Part shown: positions 48,023-60,087 of the stretch, piece after piece
Numbering within the stretch: position 1 is the first letter of the stretch
Layout: the number at the start of each line of letters is the position of its first letter
Source: Artocarpus heterophyllus
Lineage: Eukaryota > Streptophyta > Magnoliopsida > Rosales > Moraceae
DNA: 64,000 nucleotides
Reading direction: 5' to 3'
Assembly: GCA_025403435.1 (NCBI GenBank)
Contig: CM046345.1
Span: forward strand, 10,296,235 to 10,360,234
Notes under the pieces: generated by a model
The model's database searches: none
What the model saw: the letters and a program-made list of their open reading frames with translations, nothing else
What the model was told of the DNA's origin: nothing
Program-made: the position numbers and the translations under genes

Positions 48023-49332
48023 CGTGCAGTCTGAACCCGTCTGTTTTTTGTCATTTTTTTGTTACAAATTGTTTCAATGATTGCATATTGATGATTATGA
48101 CACACTAATAAAAATAGATGGTAATTGACATAATTATAAATTAGGGTTTAATTAAAGTATGGTTATTTTATACGTCTTAAGATAATGACGTACTCAGAGC
48201 TTACGTGATGAACTTAATTTTGTGAGCTAAAAGTTATCAGTAAATCATTCGCCAAAGAGGTGGGGATTCTATTACTCATCTTTTATGAGGTTTTATTAAT
48301 TAAAGTTAGTTCTTTATATTGCAAGATAATCATATGTTATTTTGTTAATATATAAATATCACTTATGACACAATAATGTGAACTCGTCCTGTAATGTACA
48401 GCAAGGTCAAGTTGATTTGACATGTTTTGATATAATTTGAGAAGAATGGTTAGGTAATATTGACTATACATATCAGTAAGGATATGAGAGGATGGTTGAA
48501 TGTGAAGAGGGCGACTATTATGTCCTTGGGCACATATACGCTAAAATATAAATAGGAGGATGCGATAGTGCTCCCTTGGGTCAAAAGTTCTAAAACGCAC
48601 TATATAAGAAATGACTTAGTGAGGATCTAGAGCTCGATGTCCCCTCATTCAACAACCCTTGGAAGGATTGATTTGAGTTTTCAAGCATGCTTTTGTGGTT
48701 TCGTTGAGTAGAGAGACGTGATTCTCAACTTTGTTGTGGATGCCAATAAACATTGTTTAATCATGAACTAATATATATCTATGTATAGAACTTGGTAATG
48801 TTTATTATAGGGTATACACCAGATATGAACATAATGGAATTGTTATTATCGGATAACTAACCATGCAGGTGTTAACACGGAAAATAATAAAACTTAAAGG
48901 TAAGTAATAGTTTTTCTACTGAGCATGTTGTCACTCATTCTCCTATATTTTTATCTTTTCAGGATTCATAAAGTTTAAGGTAGTAACGAGCAAAATAGTT
49001 ATGGAAATGATGTCTCTATATCCAGTTAGAACAGCTTCATTTGTTAAGAGCGGACCTCATTATGATGTAAGCTTCATATGCTTCTATCTGTGACTGTATT
49101 ATGTTGCCTTGAGAGGTTGGAATAATAATGATGATAGATTTATAATATTACATCAAATGTGCTACATTAAACTATGGTTTTGTTATTTTCTTTTATGTTT
49201 TCTTTAATTTAAAATTTTTCGTTTAATTCCCAGGTAATTTTTTTTGAAGTTTTAGGAGTTTTATTTTATTTTCTAATCTTTTTATTTAATTTATTAAAAA
49301 CTACTAATCCCACATATAGGCGTTGCAAATTT

Positions 49333-49344
49333 TGGTATCAGAGC
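49333..49344 (+). other. Primer-binding site, initiator tRNA-Met, after LTR C
   Basis: TGGTATCAGAGC follows the LTR C end by five bases. It fixes LTR C as a 5' LTR in plus orientation. Confidence 0.85.
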
Positions 49345-49736
49345 CTAGGTTTGGTCAACCTAAGGAGTGTAGCACCACTTTTTATTTTTGGATAATATTT
49401 CTTATTAGCACTACTTTTTATTTAATTTATTAAAAACTACTAACTCACACATATGGGTATTTTAATATTTCTTATTATTTTTTGAAGGGTAAAACAATCT
49501 TTTCAATTTTTTTTAGGGTACAATCTTTTCAATATTAATATGATGGATTTGTTGAATCCTTTTTTACTGGTGAAGGTATTCAAAATAGAAGGCTCATAGA
49601 TAGACTCTCTCCCTCTATGTCTTCTCTCCTTCCCTTCCATGCTCTAACCTAATAATGAATAACCATCTTCTTCAACACTCTCCCTTCATCCTTCCCTCTT
49701 TCTCTCTCAATCTTTTCCTTTAACCAAACACACTGT

Positions 49737-50270
49737 TAGAGTATCTATCTGATAGTATTAAATTAGTATATCAATGTCAAATTTTGATATTTAAGTAGGA
49801 AAATTACTCTATAATGCACTATTATTTTTAGTACTAAATTTAACACATGATGGTGACCATATCTAGTAGAAAATACTAATGCCAATGCTATATTTTGTTT
49901 AAAAAAATTGTGGAAATGACCTATTTGATATATTTCTTTTATTTTTGCTTCGATGCATAATATTATCAAATGCTCTAACTATTTTTTTGTCATAATCGTT
50001 AAGATTTGAAAGTTATGAAAACACATGTTTAATTGTAACATAATTTAAAAATGTCAATACAGTAATAATTAAATAAAAAATATATATAAACAACCAATAT
50101 CAATAAAATGCTAAAAAATTGACATAATTTGACATCAAGTATATTACATGTCAAATTTAACACTAAAAAAGCATTAGATTGGAGAGCAATTTTCCTACTT
50201 AAATGTTAAAATTTAACATTAACATACTAATTTGATATTGCATTAGAACTGCTCATAAATACTACATTTT
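49737..50270. mobile_element. Inverted-repeat miniature element, about 530 bp
   Basis: The left end (GAGTATCTATCTGATAG...TTTAAGTAGGAAAATTACTCT) and the reverse complement of the right end (GAGCAGTTCTAATGC...TTTAAGTAGGAAAATTGCTCT) pair over about 75 bp with mismatches. The interior is AT-rich and noncoding. The right half recurs at 51848-52075. No clear target duplication is seen, so the superfamily is not assigned. Confidence 0.6.
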
Positions 50271-50665
50271 AGTCATTAATTTTTGTTGGTTGATGTATTA
50301 ATTTTAGTTTAATTATTAAAATATCATTATTTTCAGCTAAAGGATAAGGATTATGATAAAAAATATACATAACTTCTAAAATAAAATTATGTATTAGACC
50401 GCCACCTAAAACTTATTTTTACACTTTTGTGTGCCAATATATATTGACATTAACATCTGTACTAGATAATGTCTTAACCTGTCTAGTTTTTCATGCAATA
50501 AAGGGGTATGAAGGCGAAACACCATACTGTTTTTCTGATGGCTGTGTTGCTGTGTTTTTTTTTTTTTTTTTTTTTTTTCATTGCCTCATTATTCTTGTCG
50601 TACTTTAAGTATGAGGGCGTACTTTTTGACAAGAAAGTGACATGATTATGAGTATAAAAAAAAAT
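50025..50665 (+). repeat. Direct duplication B, copy 1
   Basis: This matches 51848-52585 over nearly its whole length, for example 'tttttcatgcaataaaggggt' and 'attcttgtcgtactttaag'-type phrases. It begins inside the inverted-repeat element at 49737. Copies differ by many substitutions and small indels. They are noncoding. Confidence 0.75.
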
Positions 50666-50669
50666 GAAA

Positions 50670-51045
50670 AGGTTTCACAATTAGCATAAAAAGTGACATT
50701 AGCAAAATGATCATGACTTTATTTTTGCACCGAGCGATCCACATGGTTGACGCAGCATATAAAGTGGGTCTTGCGCTCTGATTCTTTCAAAGTCGTTTTG
50801 TAGATTAAAGTTGTTGAAAAGTTATTAAACGAATAAAGCTTTCTGTTAAAGTCATTTTTAAACAAAGAGATTTACATTTATTGTAAGGAGCGCATGTTGA
50901 AATCTTTAGGGGTATACGTATTGTGGTGGAGTCAGATGTAATGTCATTCAACCATGTTAGAATTGCTAGGGGTGGCAAGTTTAATGTACCATAAAACATT
51001 TGTTTACTTTTCTCTCTTCAAATGTATATTTTAAATAATAACTTA
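50670..51045 (+). repeat. Segmental duplicate A2 (partner at 31800-33040)
   Basis: This is the shorter version of the A segment and lacks both insertions found in A1. It follows directly on duplicate B copy 1. Confidence 0.7.
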
Positions 51046-51847
51046 GGGTCTGTTGGTTTTTGGTCCAAAACATAATAGTTTGTACTTTTTTGTTTGAGAA
51101 AAAAAGCTTAAAAAGTATGGTTTGAAACCGTAACTTGAACTAACATTTGAATCTTAATTGATTTTGTATTTGAAAAAAAATAAAATGTATATGAACTTGG
51201 GTTGGTATATGTAAGCATAAAACGCAACCTTGTCAGGACCAAAAAAAAAAGATTTATAAATGAGTGAAAACATTTATATTTATAAGAAAACGATAAGCTA
51301 AAAAAACGTATAAAAGTACATGAGAAAAGGATTGCTTATAGACTTTTGCGGGAAAAAATTGTCCATGAGAGTTTGGATATCTTGACACAGAGAGAAGGGC
51401 AATTTTTGGCTCAACCTATCCTTTTTTCTTTAAGGGGAAATTCATTGCACCCTAACACAAAGAATACAGACTCAAAACCCAACTGAAAGACCCAACGGTG
51501 CTAGAGACGTGTCTTCCTTTTGAGATCAAATCCATCACTAGGTTTAGATATCGGTCAAAGGGGTAAACGTAAAACCAAGGCCCAAAAACGGAAACATCTC
51601 TTGGAACGCTGAAAATGAGCTTGGGTAAGGCTCTTGTTGATATTGTTGAGGCATTATGGCCACCAACAACCCCACTTACAATTGATGGATCTGTTTGATC
51701 GTTCTAGGGGTACCAAACTCTGGCATTGTGGCCAACTACTCCTTTTCTCAAAACGAGCTCTAGGGGAACATAATTTCGGCACATGTCGAATGAACTTAAT
51801 AAACTCTCTAGGGGTAGAAAAATCACTCCCTTTATTACATCAAAAAA
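51046..51847. other. Unassigned sequence between duplicates
   Basis: The stretch 51440-51830 is less AT-rich and contains three CTAGGGG motifs (near 51705, 51760 and 51810), reminiscent of the Copia leader. A short frame at 51634-51870 has no recognisable product. I see no gene. Confidence 0.35.
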
Positions 51848-52585
51848 AGTTTAGTTGTAAAATAATTTGAAAATATTAATGTAGTAATAATTAAATGAAA
51901 AAGTACATATATAAACAATATCAATAAAATGCTAAAATTTGACATAATTTCACAGCAAGTATAGCACATGTCAAATTCAACACCAAAAAAGTATTGAATT
52001 GGAGGGTAATTTTCCTACTTAAATGCTAAAAATTTAATATTAACACACTAATTTGATATTAAATTAGAGATACTCACATATACTACATTATAATAATTAA
52101 TTTTTATTGGCTGTTGTATTCTATTTTTAATTTAATTATTACAATATTGTCATTTCAACTAAAGCTTAGCAATTATAAGAAAAAAGCAGATATAACTTTT
52201 AAAATAAAATTATGTATTGGAGCACAAATTAAAATAACATGTCAAAATAGTATGTTCATTTTACACTTTTGAGTGCCAATATACATTGATATTAACATCT
52301 GTACTAGAAATTGTCTTAGCCTGTCTTGTTTTTCATGCAATAAAGGGGTTTTTTTTAGGAAAACTTTTTTTTTTTAAGAAATTAAATGAAGAAAGAGACA
52401 CCTTGTGAGACTATCTTTGCGAGGTTTGAGCTGAACACCATACTCTTTTTCTCATGGCTGTGTAACTGTGTTCTGTGTATTTTTTCATTGCCTTATTATT
52501 CTTCTCGTACTTTAAGCATGGGGGCATATTTTTGTCAAGAAAGCGACATGATTATAAGCATGAAAAAGTTTCACAATTAGCATTA
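51848..52585 (+). repeat. Direct duplication B, copy 2
   Basis: Partner of 50025-50665, lying about 1.8 kb downstream in the same orientation. It carries only the right part of the inverted-repeat element. The poly(T) run of copy 1 (50557-50578) is short here. Confidence 0.75.
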
Positions 52586-53157
52586 TGAATGCGTTAACAT
52601 GTTATTAAAATCAATGTTGTTGAGAACTGGCATTCATTTCGGCACATAAGTTCAAACAAAAAGTCTTGATTCACACAAATTTTACTAATTTGTTTTCAGT
52701 CCTGACCTTTAGTTTGAACCTATATTCTTAAAAAAACTCTAAACTATTAAAGACAGTATAATTCAGTCTAAGTTGTGATTATCTTATTATACACCCTAAT
52801 ACCAAATTTGAAAAATTCAGCCATATTTCTATGTTTTACTATTAAAAAAAAGACCACAAAAATATTTATGCACCAAAGAATCTAAATACAACATCTGCAT
52901 CTCAAGGATTGAAGAAACTTAATTGAATGAAATATTTACTATGAAAAAAACAATAAAAGCTCTTCTGCTGAAAAGTTCTTTAAGCCTCATTGCACAATCT
53001 TCTGCATCAAGCTTTTTTCAAACACCCTTTGGAGATCAAAATGTTGATGAGATTTTTCTGTTATCTATGTTTGCTAAACAGCCGTACATACATATCAACA
53101 TCCTTCTTTTTTTTTTTTTCAATTTAGATGGATTTTCTTTCTTGGAAAGCATCCATA
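52586..53157. other. Short intergenic stretch at the 3' side of the NPF2.8-like gene
   Basis: AT-rich, no gene seen. The last 200-300 bases should hold the 3' untranslated region of the minus-strand gene ending at 53158. Confidence 0.5.
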
Positions 53158-56100
53158 TTATATTTCCTCTACTGGGTCACTATCTTGAGAACTAGGTAGC
53201 ACATAATCACTAGCAAAGAAGTGGAAGTATATTAGATTTAGACACGCAAGAACAGCCAAGAAGAAGTAGAAGTAATCTAGCCTGTTCTTGTTAAGATCAT
53301 GACCTCCCAACCATGGGGATTTGCCTGTCTTCTCAGTAACCAAGTGGATAACATTCACCACCATGGACCCCACATAACTTGCAATTGAGAGGCAAAGAAA
53401 GAAGATTGCCCCAGCAACAGTCCTCATGCTCTCTCCCAATTGCATGGTGAGAAATTCCATTATAGCCACTGCAGCAAAAGCTTCAGTCAGGCCAGACAGG
53501 GAGAATTGTGGAACTAGCCAAAACACACTTGTTGGTGAAATGAAGGAATCTTGTTTCAATGCTGAGTCTTTTCTGTACCTCTCTACAACCCCAGATACTA
53601 CCATTGAGAGTATTGACATTACAATCCCAACCCTGATTCTCTGCTTCATTGACAATCTCTTGTCCCTTGATCCAGTAATTTTCCGCGCCTGCGGTAGGTA
53701 AATCCGCTCGTAGATGTAGATCCAAATGGAGAGGGAAACCATTGACACAATGTTCATCCATCCTGGTGGGAACATTAAGTGGTTCTTCCCAATTGACCTC
53801 TCCATTTGCAATGCTTGGAGGATTCCAAATGTGTTGTTTTGGTCCATTGTCATTAGGGCTACAACTCCGGAGAGCCCAACCGGCAAAACTGCTACCAAGC
53901 ACTTCAATTGCTCAACTTGGTGCACACTGCAAAGCCTCCACCCATTCTTGGCCACTCCTTGGCTGCACAGCTCATCTGGGCTTGTGATCACGGCCGCCTT
54001 GTCAAGGCACCGGAACCTTTTGGTACGAGGGAGTTTAAACTCGGCTTTGGTCACCGGAGGATCATAAAAGGTACCATCATTAGTCCCAACACCGCGCTTT
54101 CGACAGGCTGCAGTGATCACCTTCACCATGTCTGCGAAGACACTGCCTTGGGGCTTTATGATGATGTAGGTGTGGTGTCCGAGGAGGAAAATGGCGATGG
54201 AGAAGGCAAGGCAGGCCGTGGGGATGGCAAATCCTAGAGGCCAGCTGACATTGGTCTGGACGTAGACAACACCGGTGAGGGCCACAACTAGGGCAATGGT
54301 GAAAGTGAAGTACCACCAGTTGAAGAAGCTCTCTAATTGAGCCTTCCCTTTCTCTGTCCTCGTGTCGAATTGGTCCGCTCCGAACGCAATGTTGCAGGGC
54401 CTAATTCCCCCTGCTCCTACGGAGAGTAAGCCAAGGCCGGAAAAGAGGATTCCCAGCTGCCAGCTCTGCGGCGCGTGTGAGCATTCGGATCCAGAATTTT
54501 GGTTGCAGGGTAAGGGTCTTAAGAAACTTACGCCTGCGGTTAGAGTCATGATCCCCATACCCTGAAAAACGAGGAACAATATTATACCTTGACCAACTTT
54601 TTGTGTCTCCTTCTGTGTCCAAATAATATGGTTCTCCTTAAACAATATAAATGAGTAAAGTAAACTTATAAAACTAACAGAGTAGTTTCAAACTTCAGAT
54701 CAGATCATGTGCCATATATACATTGTTAAGAAATAATCTACAAACATAATAATTAAACATAACTTTTAGAAACTTATTTGGAATGCATGAAACACAAGAA
54801 TAGGATAAACATCTACTTTATAAGATACCTTGAACCATATTGAGAAAGCAGTAGTGTTACAAAGTTTAAAATCTTTTTATTAGTACTTAAGAGACTTAAA
54901 AGAAGGGTACAAATAAAATATAACACAAGTACCCTATGATCTCTACACTTGAAAATTCAAGTGTAATATATTAGGGTTCGTCATGCATTAGATTTTTGGG
55001 TTAATCCCACAAATGGTCATGTGATTTACCATCAATTCCGCTTTAGTTCCTGACGTTTAAAAAGTCCCACTTTAATTTCTAATTTATTACTTTATTTCAG
55101 TTTCTTTCCTCCACTTGTTAAGAGGAATATTTAAAGAAAATTTTAAAAATATCCTACTTTAGTTCCTAACCTATTCTATTAGTATTAGAGGAACCAAAAA
55201 AAAATCAAATAATAGATTAAGAATTAAACTAGTATTTACGTCAATGCAATATCACTCAACGATAAAAAGAAAACGTTTCAGATTACACATCTATAATTTT
55301 TCATTAATGCAATATTACTCAACGATACAAATACCTTCTCAAAGTTATATATATTATTAACAGCAATTACTTGAATCAATGAGCTTTTTAATGAAATTAG
55401 AAAAATAAAGGTGATTTGCTAATTCATATAAGTCGCAAAATTCGACAAAATATCTGAGTTTTAAAGGTTCAATCTGCTAGGTGGAATTATGTTTTGGTGG
55501 AATTAATTAAAACCTTGATGGATTTCAAAAGCTTCAAACTAATTATTGTCCTTATTTCAGCATAATTCCAACTTGGGCCTGATTTCCAAATTACAATTAG
55601 AACTAATTATTTTCTTCTCTTTTCTTTATAAATGCGACAACTAGAACCGATTTACATGGAAAGAGAAGAAATATGAAGGAATCGGGAAAACAAGAGAGAG
55701 AGACTTTGACTGATGTTTCAGCATTGTGACATGTTCCAGCATAACATTAGGAAAAATGGTCACAGTATATATTTTTAATCAAAATTTTTTCATGTGTATG
55801 TTTCTTGGACTGATGCCCTTAGCAATCTGGAAAAAAAAAAAAAAAAGAGTTGATGAATTTACCGAGAGAGAAGCAATGGAGCCAAAAAGGAGAGTGTAGA
55901 ACTTGCCCAAGTAAGCGTCAGAGACAAAAGCACCGGCCAAAGATGAAATATTGGAAAATCCACTCCACAAATTAACCACCGTTACCAAAAATATACCGCT
56001 CAGATTGTATTTCGTACTCAAATATACTGTTATATTTGCTATTAAGCTCATCGAAGCCAATTTCTCGAACGACTCGTTTCCTGATCATTTTTATAACCCC

Positions 56101-56480
56101 AATAAAATAAAATTTAAAAAAAAATCATCTCCAATAAAAATACACATTTTTGTTATGATCTAAATAGACGGTGCATCAAACCTAATATATAGAGGTGAAA
56201 AATATAATAATAATTTTGAAAAGAGACGTAACATAGTTAATATTACGTTGAATAACTGTTATATTAAAAAAATAAACTGTCAATCTGTGTTGACTACAAA
56301 TATATATATATATATATATAATAAAAATTTTTACATACCCAGAATGTATCCGATGGATTTCCATCCTCCTGCTTTTCTTTCAGCTGCAAAATTTCCAGGA
56401 GCAGAAGGTATCGCAGAGTATTGATCTGCTAAAAAAGAAGAAGAAGAAGAAGAAGACGGGTGGTTTTCTCCAGTCTCCAT
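53158..56480 (-). CDS. NPF2.8: NPF2.8-like (NRT1/PTR family) transporter, intact, three exons
   Basis: Exons are 56480-56339, 56080-55863 and 54561-53158; all borders are GT/AG and the frame totals 1764 nt, 587 residues plus stop. The start at 56480 gives METGENHPSS, a serine run, then GGWKSIGYILG. Residues 48-54 are GNESFEK, holding the ExxEK motif for proton coupling. Exon 3 holds GAGGIRPCNIAFGADQFD, FFNWWYFTF, RFRCLDKAAV and the late helices to FFASDYVLP. The wording of helices 1-4 and of the PPGWMNIVSM segment matches Arabidopsis NPF2.8 better than other members. NPF proteins are proton-coupled importers of small solutes with 12 helices; the substrate of NPF2.8 is not settled. Unlike the other two NPF loci here, no intron separates RFR from CLDKAA. 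The gene shows no lesion and is probably functional. Confidence 0.92.
54562..55862 (-). other. Large intron 2 of the NPF2.8-like gene (1301 bp)
   Basis: Between the donor at 55862 and the acceptor CAG at 54564-54562. The part near 54995-55220 ('gggttaatcccacaaatggtcatgtg...') looks like one end of a Mutator-type miniature element. A pair of short repeats, 'tgcaatatcactcaacgata', lies at 55246-55265 and 55306-55325. Confidence 0.5.
56431..56456. repeat. Trinucleotide (GAA/TTC)n tract coding a serine run
   Basis: The tract lies in exon 1 of the NPF2.8-like gene and encodes seven consecutive serines near the cytosolic N-terminus. Length changes here would add or remove serines without shifting the frame. 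Confidence 0.85.
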
Positions 56481-56546
56481 TCTTGATCTTTCCCTCTCTC
56501 TTGATAGTTTTATTTAATCTCTAATTATGCGTAACTTCCAAGTATG

Positions 56547-56554
56547 TATATATA
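56547..56554 (-). promoter_or_regulatory. Likely TATA box of the NPF2.8-like gene
   Basis: TATATATA on the minus strand lies about 67-75 bp upstream of the start codon, similar to the distance at the other NPF loci. Confidence 0.5.
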
Positions 56555-56559
56555 CTTAT

Positions 56560-57615
56560 TGAATAAACAGCTTGGACAACTTAAAAATAGACAAGTAAAG
56601 AAATGACAGCTTGTGTTTTTTGTTACATTAATACCTTAAGTAGCGTTATGTTTGAGCTGGTACTGGATTGGTCACAACTTTGAATATTGTTGTAGGAATT
56701 AACCAGGTCTTTTTTTTTTTTTTTTTTTTTCCTTTGGGGGACGTAGTCGGATAGATTTCATACGGGTTGAAACGTGCATGTTTTCCTGAACCATCTACGG
56801 TTATGATTTTGTGATATTTTAACATAGTACTTCTTGTGGCGTTGGATCTTAACTTTACGTGATTTCTCTAGAGACTTGTTTTGAAGAAAGTAGCTAAAAA
56901 TAGGGTTAGTCCTCTTCCATGTCCCCCTTGCTCCAATAGTAGTTTGACACATCAATCTCTTCAATTATTTATTTTAAAAAGTTATTATTTTTAGATAGTT
57001 TGAAATTCTTTCGGTTAACTTTCGTCCTTAATTGTAATTGCAAGTCACAAGTTTATTTCTTTTCTTCTTCTTGACAACAAAATAAAACTAGATAATTAAT
57101 TATTTTAATTAAAAAATGATAAATATTCAAATCTGAACCCTAATGACTAGTGTGAATGGATCAATTTGAAATTTGTGGTCACACCCGAGGGCTCAAAAAA
57201 CCTGTTGTGGCAGCATGAATGTCAGCCTTGCTAATATGGAAGCCGCTTGCAACGGCAGAATCTATTAATCCTTTAACAATATGTGTAGATCAATGCTAGT
57301 TGGAATTACCAATGGTGGTGAACACTACAAGCTAATAAAAGTGGGTTCTATAGTATAAGATTCAGTTATATGACCTACTTTTTATTAGTGGTGATACTTA
57401 ACACTGGTGGTATCCCACATGTTTTTTATTTGTCAACAAGTCTTTCATAATTTCTTGTACCTGTTGATGTGGCAAATTTCTGCTTGGGGACCGAATATGG
57501 GAATGGGGAAGAGGGGACAGGAGGAGTTTAGATTTAATGCCATGAATTTTTATCCTATTATCCATTCCTCCAATACCATTTTTCCATATAACATCACTGA
57601 CGATTGACGAGCAAG
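56560..57615. other. Intergenic DNA upstream of the NPF2.8-like gene
   Basis: AT-rich, with a poly(T) run at 56710-56730. An antisense frame around 57300-57185 looks protein-like but I do not recognise it. No gene is supported. Confidence 0.4.
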
Positions 57616-58495
57616 TTAATTAAAGGATTGATTCAAAAATTTCCCCTGAGTTGTGCTCTTTGCTAATTCTGGTTATAAAAATGACAAAAAAAATTAAAAG
57701 TATAATAAAAATCTTCTTTATTGATGAATAAAAACAAAAAAAAATAGAATCAATTAAAAATGTATTACTATCTAGATCTCTTTTTTTCATTATACTGAAA
57801 TTTTCTTCAAAATTTTATTTTGAAATTATAAAACATATAAATACTAATGAAAACTTCAAAAATATGAAAGCAATTTTATTAATACTATCAGAGTTTTTTT
57901 CTATTTAAAATTTTTTTGTTATATTGAATCTATTTGTGTTACATTCTTTTTCATCTCACTAATATATATAACTTTTGAAATTATAAAACATATAAATACT
58001 AATGAAAACTTCAAAAATATGAAAGCAATTTTATTAATACTATCAGAGTTTTTTTCTCTTTAAAAATTTTTTGTTATATTGAATCTATTTGTGTTACATT
58101 CTTTTTCATTTCACTAATATATATAACTTTTAAAATTTCAAAATTATTTTTAGATGTGTAAAAAATTAATAAAATTTTGAAGAAAATTTTGGTATATCAA
58201 AAAAGAAAAGAAGGATTCTAATGGTGTAATGGTTTTAATTGATTTTTTTGTTTTATCATCAATAAAGACTATTTTTATTATAGTTTTAATTTTTATGGTT
58301 ATTGTTTATAATCGTAATTGCTAAAATACCTCTAAATTTATAATCGTTTGTCAATTTTACGTTAAAATTCTAACAGATAGACGATTTGTGCAAATAGTTT
58401 ATACTTTAACGGGAACAAATGTTACTATTTAAAATTCGAGAGATAAAGTATTACAAAGGGTATAATTTAAGAGAAGTTTTTTTAATTAATCCTTT
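57616..58495. mobile_element. Long inverted-repeat (foldback, Mutator-like) element
   Basis: The left arm from TTAATTAAAGGATTGATT (about 57616) matches the reverse complement of the right arm ending ATTAATCCTTTAATTAA (about 58495). Similarity continues inward for roughly 200 bp, including AATAAAAATCTTCTTTATTGATG against AATAAAAATAGTCTTTATTGATG. The centre carries a 155-bp tandem duplication (57818-58127). No transposase is encoded. The exact target duplication is obscured by AT-rich flanks. Confidence 0.65.
57818..58127 (+). repeat. 155-bp tandem duplication inside the foldback element
   Basis: 57818-57972 and 57973-58127 are nearly identical head-to-tail copies; I see only one or two base differences near 'tttttctatttaaaa' and 'tttttcatctcac'. 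Confidence 0.9.
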
Positions 58496-59174
58496 AATTA
58501 AATTAGTTGTATATGTACACAACATCTAGTACCTAGAAATTTTAACAAATAGTGCTTCTGTTTTTTGAATTTACAAATACTTATAAATTTAGAACATTGC
58601 TTGTTGATCCTCTACAAAAAGAACCATTCAAATTATAGTTATAATAATTGTTGTATTTACTAATATAATAAAAAAAACTACATCAAATCATTTAAAACCA
58701 TGTTACCATCTACATTTTTTATATACAGATAATTAAGTTAAAGTGCTGAATTTTTTTCTAACCGAAAAGTAATGAATATGATTTTTAAGTTACAAGTACT
58801 AGTGCAAAAATCACAAACATGCATTTACAATTCTAATAAATGCCATATCAGTTTCTTTCTTATCTTTGACAAATTTGTGTCTCATTTCGGGCTATATTGA
58901 CAACTAATTTTGTTGCATTCTTTTTCGTCTACCGTCATCTATTACTTGTAAATTTTGAGAATACTTTGAACGGGTTAAAAAGAAAAAAGTGAAGACCAAG
59001 TATCGGCGCATCAAGGAAATTGTAAATCAGATGGCATCATAGGTTTAACTAATACTTTTTGTTTCTAAGCATCTGTGAAGAATATTCTTGCATGGTCTTA
59101 ATAAAAGTGTTTCTTTTCATAACGAATAGATTACAAAATCCCGTAACTTCTAAATTTATTAACAAACGGTTCTC

Positions 59175-59268
59175 TTTGGTATAGTTTAGTTATGTTTGCC
59201 ATAAATCTCACAAATTATGGTTTTGGTATAGTTTAGTTATGTTTGCCATAAATCTCACAAATTATGGA
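59175..59268 (+). repeat. 47-bp perfect tandem duplication
   Basis: TTTGGTATAGTTTAGTTATG...CACAAATTATGG occurs twice in a row. The surrounding 58500-59900 is AT-rich intergenic DNA without a recognisable gene. Confidence 0.85.
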
Positions 59269-59902
59269 ACAATTTAGTAACGTTTCATGATTGTAACGCA
59301 AACATTTATTTCACTTCCATTTTGACCAATTCACAAATAATATGGTTCACTGACATTTTCTACTTCTTAAACGATATATAGTTTTATTAACATTTTAAGT
59401 TGTCACCAAAGACTTATTTGTGGTGAAATTTTAAAATACCACTAAACATAATTTAACCACAAAAAATAATTTTGTAATTTAATCATATCACAAAATATAT
59501 TTTTATCTTCTTTATTGACATGCATTAGTAGCATTTGTTGCGGCTAATTTTTAAAAATGCATCTAGAAATAAAGTTTCCGCCGCATTTTTAAGGAAATAC
59601 TTGCCCCAAACCAAAACAAAACTCTTTATAAAAGCCTAATTTTAATTCAGTCTGATTCATAGAACTTGCCATTACAATCTAACTGGGATGAGGTTCTATT
59701 TTTGAGGTTATAATTGACTAGCTGTGAACTTACCATAAGTTAAACTAATGCGACCGTAGCTTACCAAGCTTGGACTCACCCAATCTCCCATGTCAGCAGT
59801 GTAACTTATAGAGTCGGAGAATGTCAGATGGTAACACAGATTAGTAATCGATTCCTATCAGCCATAAAATCTGTTCTGGAGAACGCAAAGTTGCATTGAT
59901 AC

Positions 59903-60087
59903 GGTGGTATTTGATATCACGACTTATATTGTATTAATTTTTTATTTCATATTAAATAACTTAATATATAAATGTCATCAAATATTATATTATTTTTAAA
60001 TAATGTAATTTTAATATAATATTAAATGTTAATACGACGTGCTAAACATGTTATTATATTAAATAAGCCATAAAATCAAACACTCCC
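59903..60087. mobile_element. Harbinger-like miniature element, 185 bp
   Basis: The left end GGTGGTATTTGAT and the reverse complement of the right end, GGGAGTGTTTGAT, start imperfect inverted repeats of about 35 bp. Both flanks are TAC (59900-59902 and 60088-60090), a 3-bp duplication as in PIF/Harbinger elements. The interior is very AT-rich. Confidence 0.55.

Larger units (their letters stand above)
33413..49327 (+). mobile_element. LTR of family C, hosting two later insertions
   Basis: It begins TGTAACGCTCG at 33413 and ends GGCGTTGCA at 49327. The initiator tRNA-Met primer site follows at 49333. With the nested solo LTR removed its length is about 2341 bp, matching the 2360-bp solo LTR at 9662-12021. 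The rest of this element is almost all gone; only about 60 bp after the primer site and a scrap resembling an LTR end (49418-49460) remain. It is the oldest layer of a three-level nest. Confidence 0.75.

Noticed and set aside
51634..51870. Plus-strand frame of 78 codons
   Set aside because: No recognisable motif; it lies between duplicated noncoding segments and holds repeated CTAGGGG motifs.
57183..57300. Protein-like antisense frame, possibly a gene fragment
   Set aside because: About 36 residues look coding-like, but I cannot name a family and there is no start, stop or splice context.
59700..59830. Moderately G/C stretch considered as a 5S rRNA or tRNA remnant
   Set aside because: I found no A/B box pair, no cloverleaf and no match to the 5S sequence.
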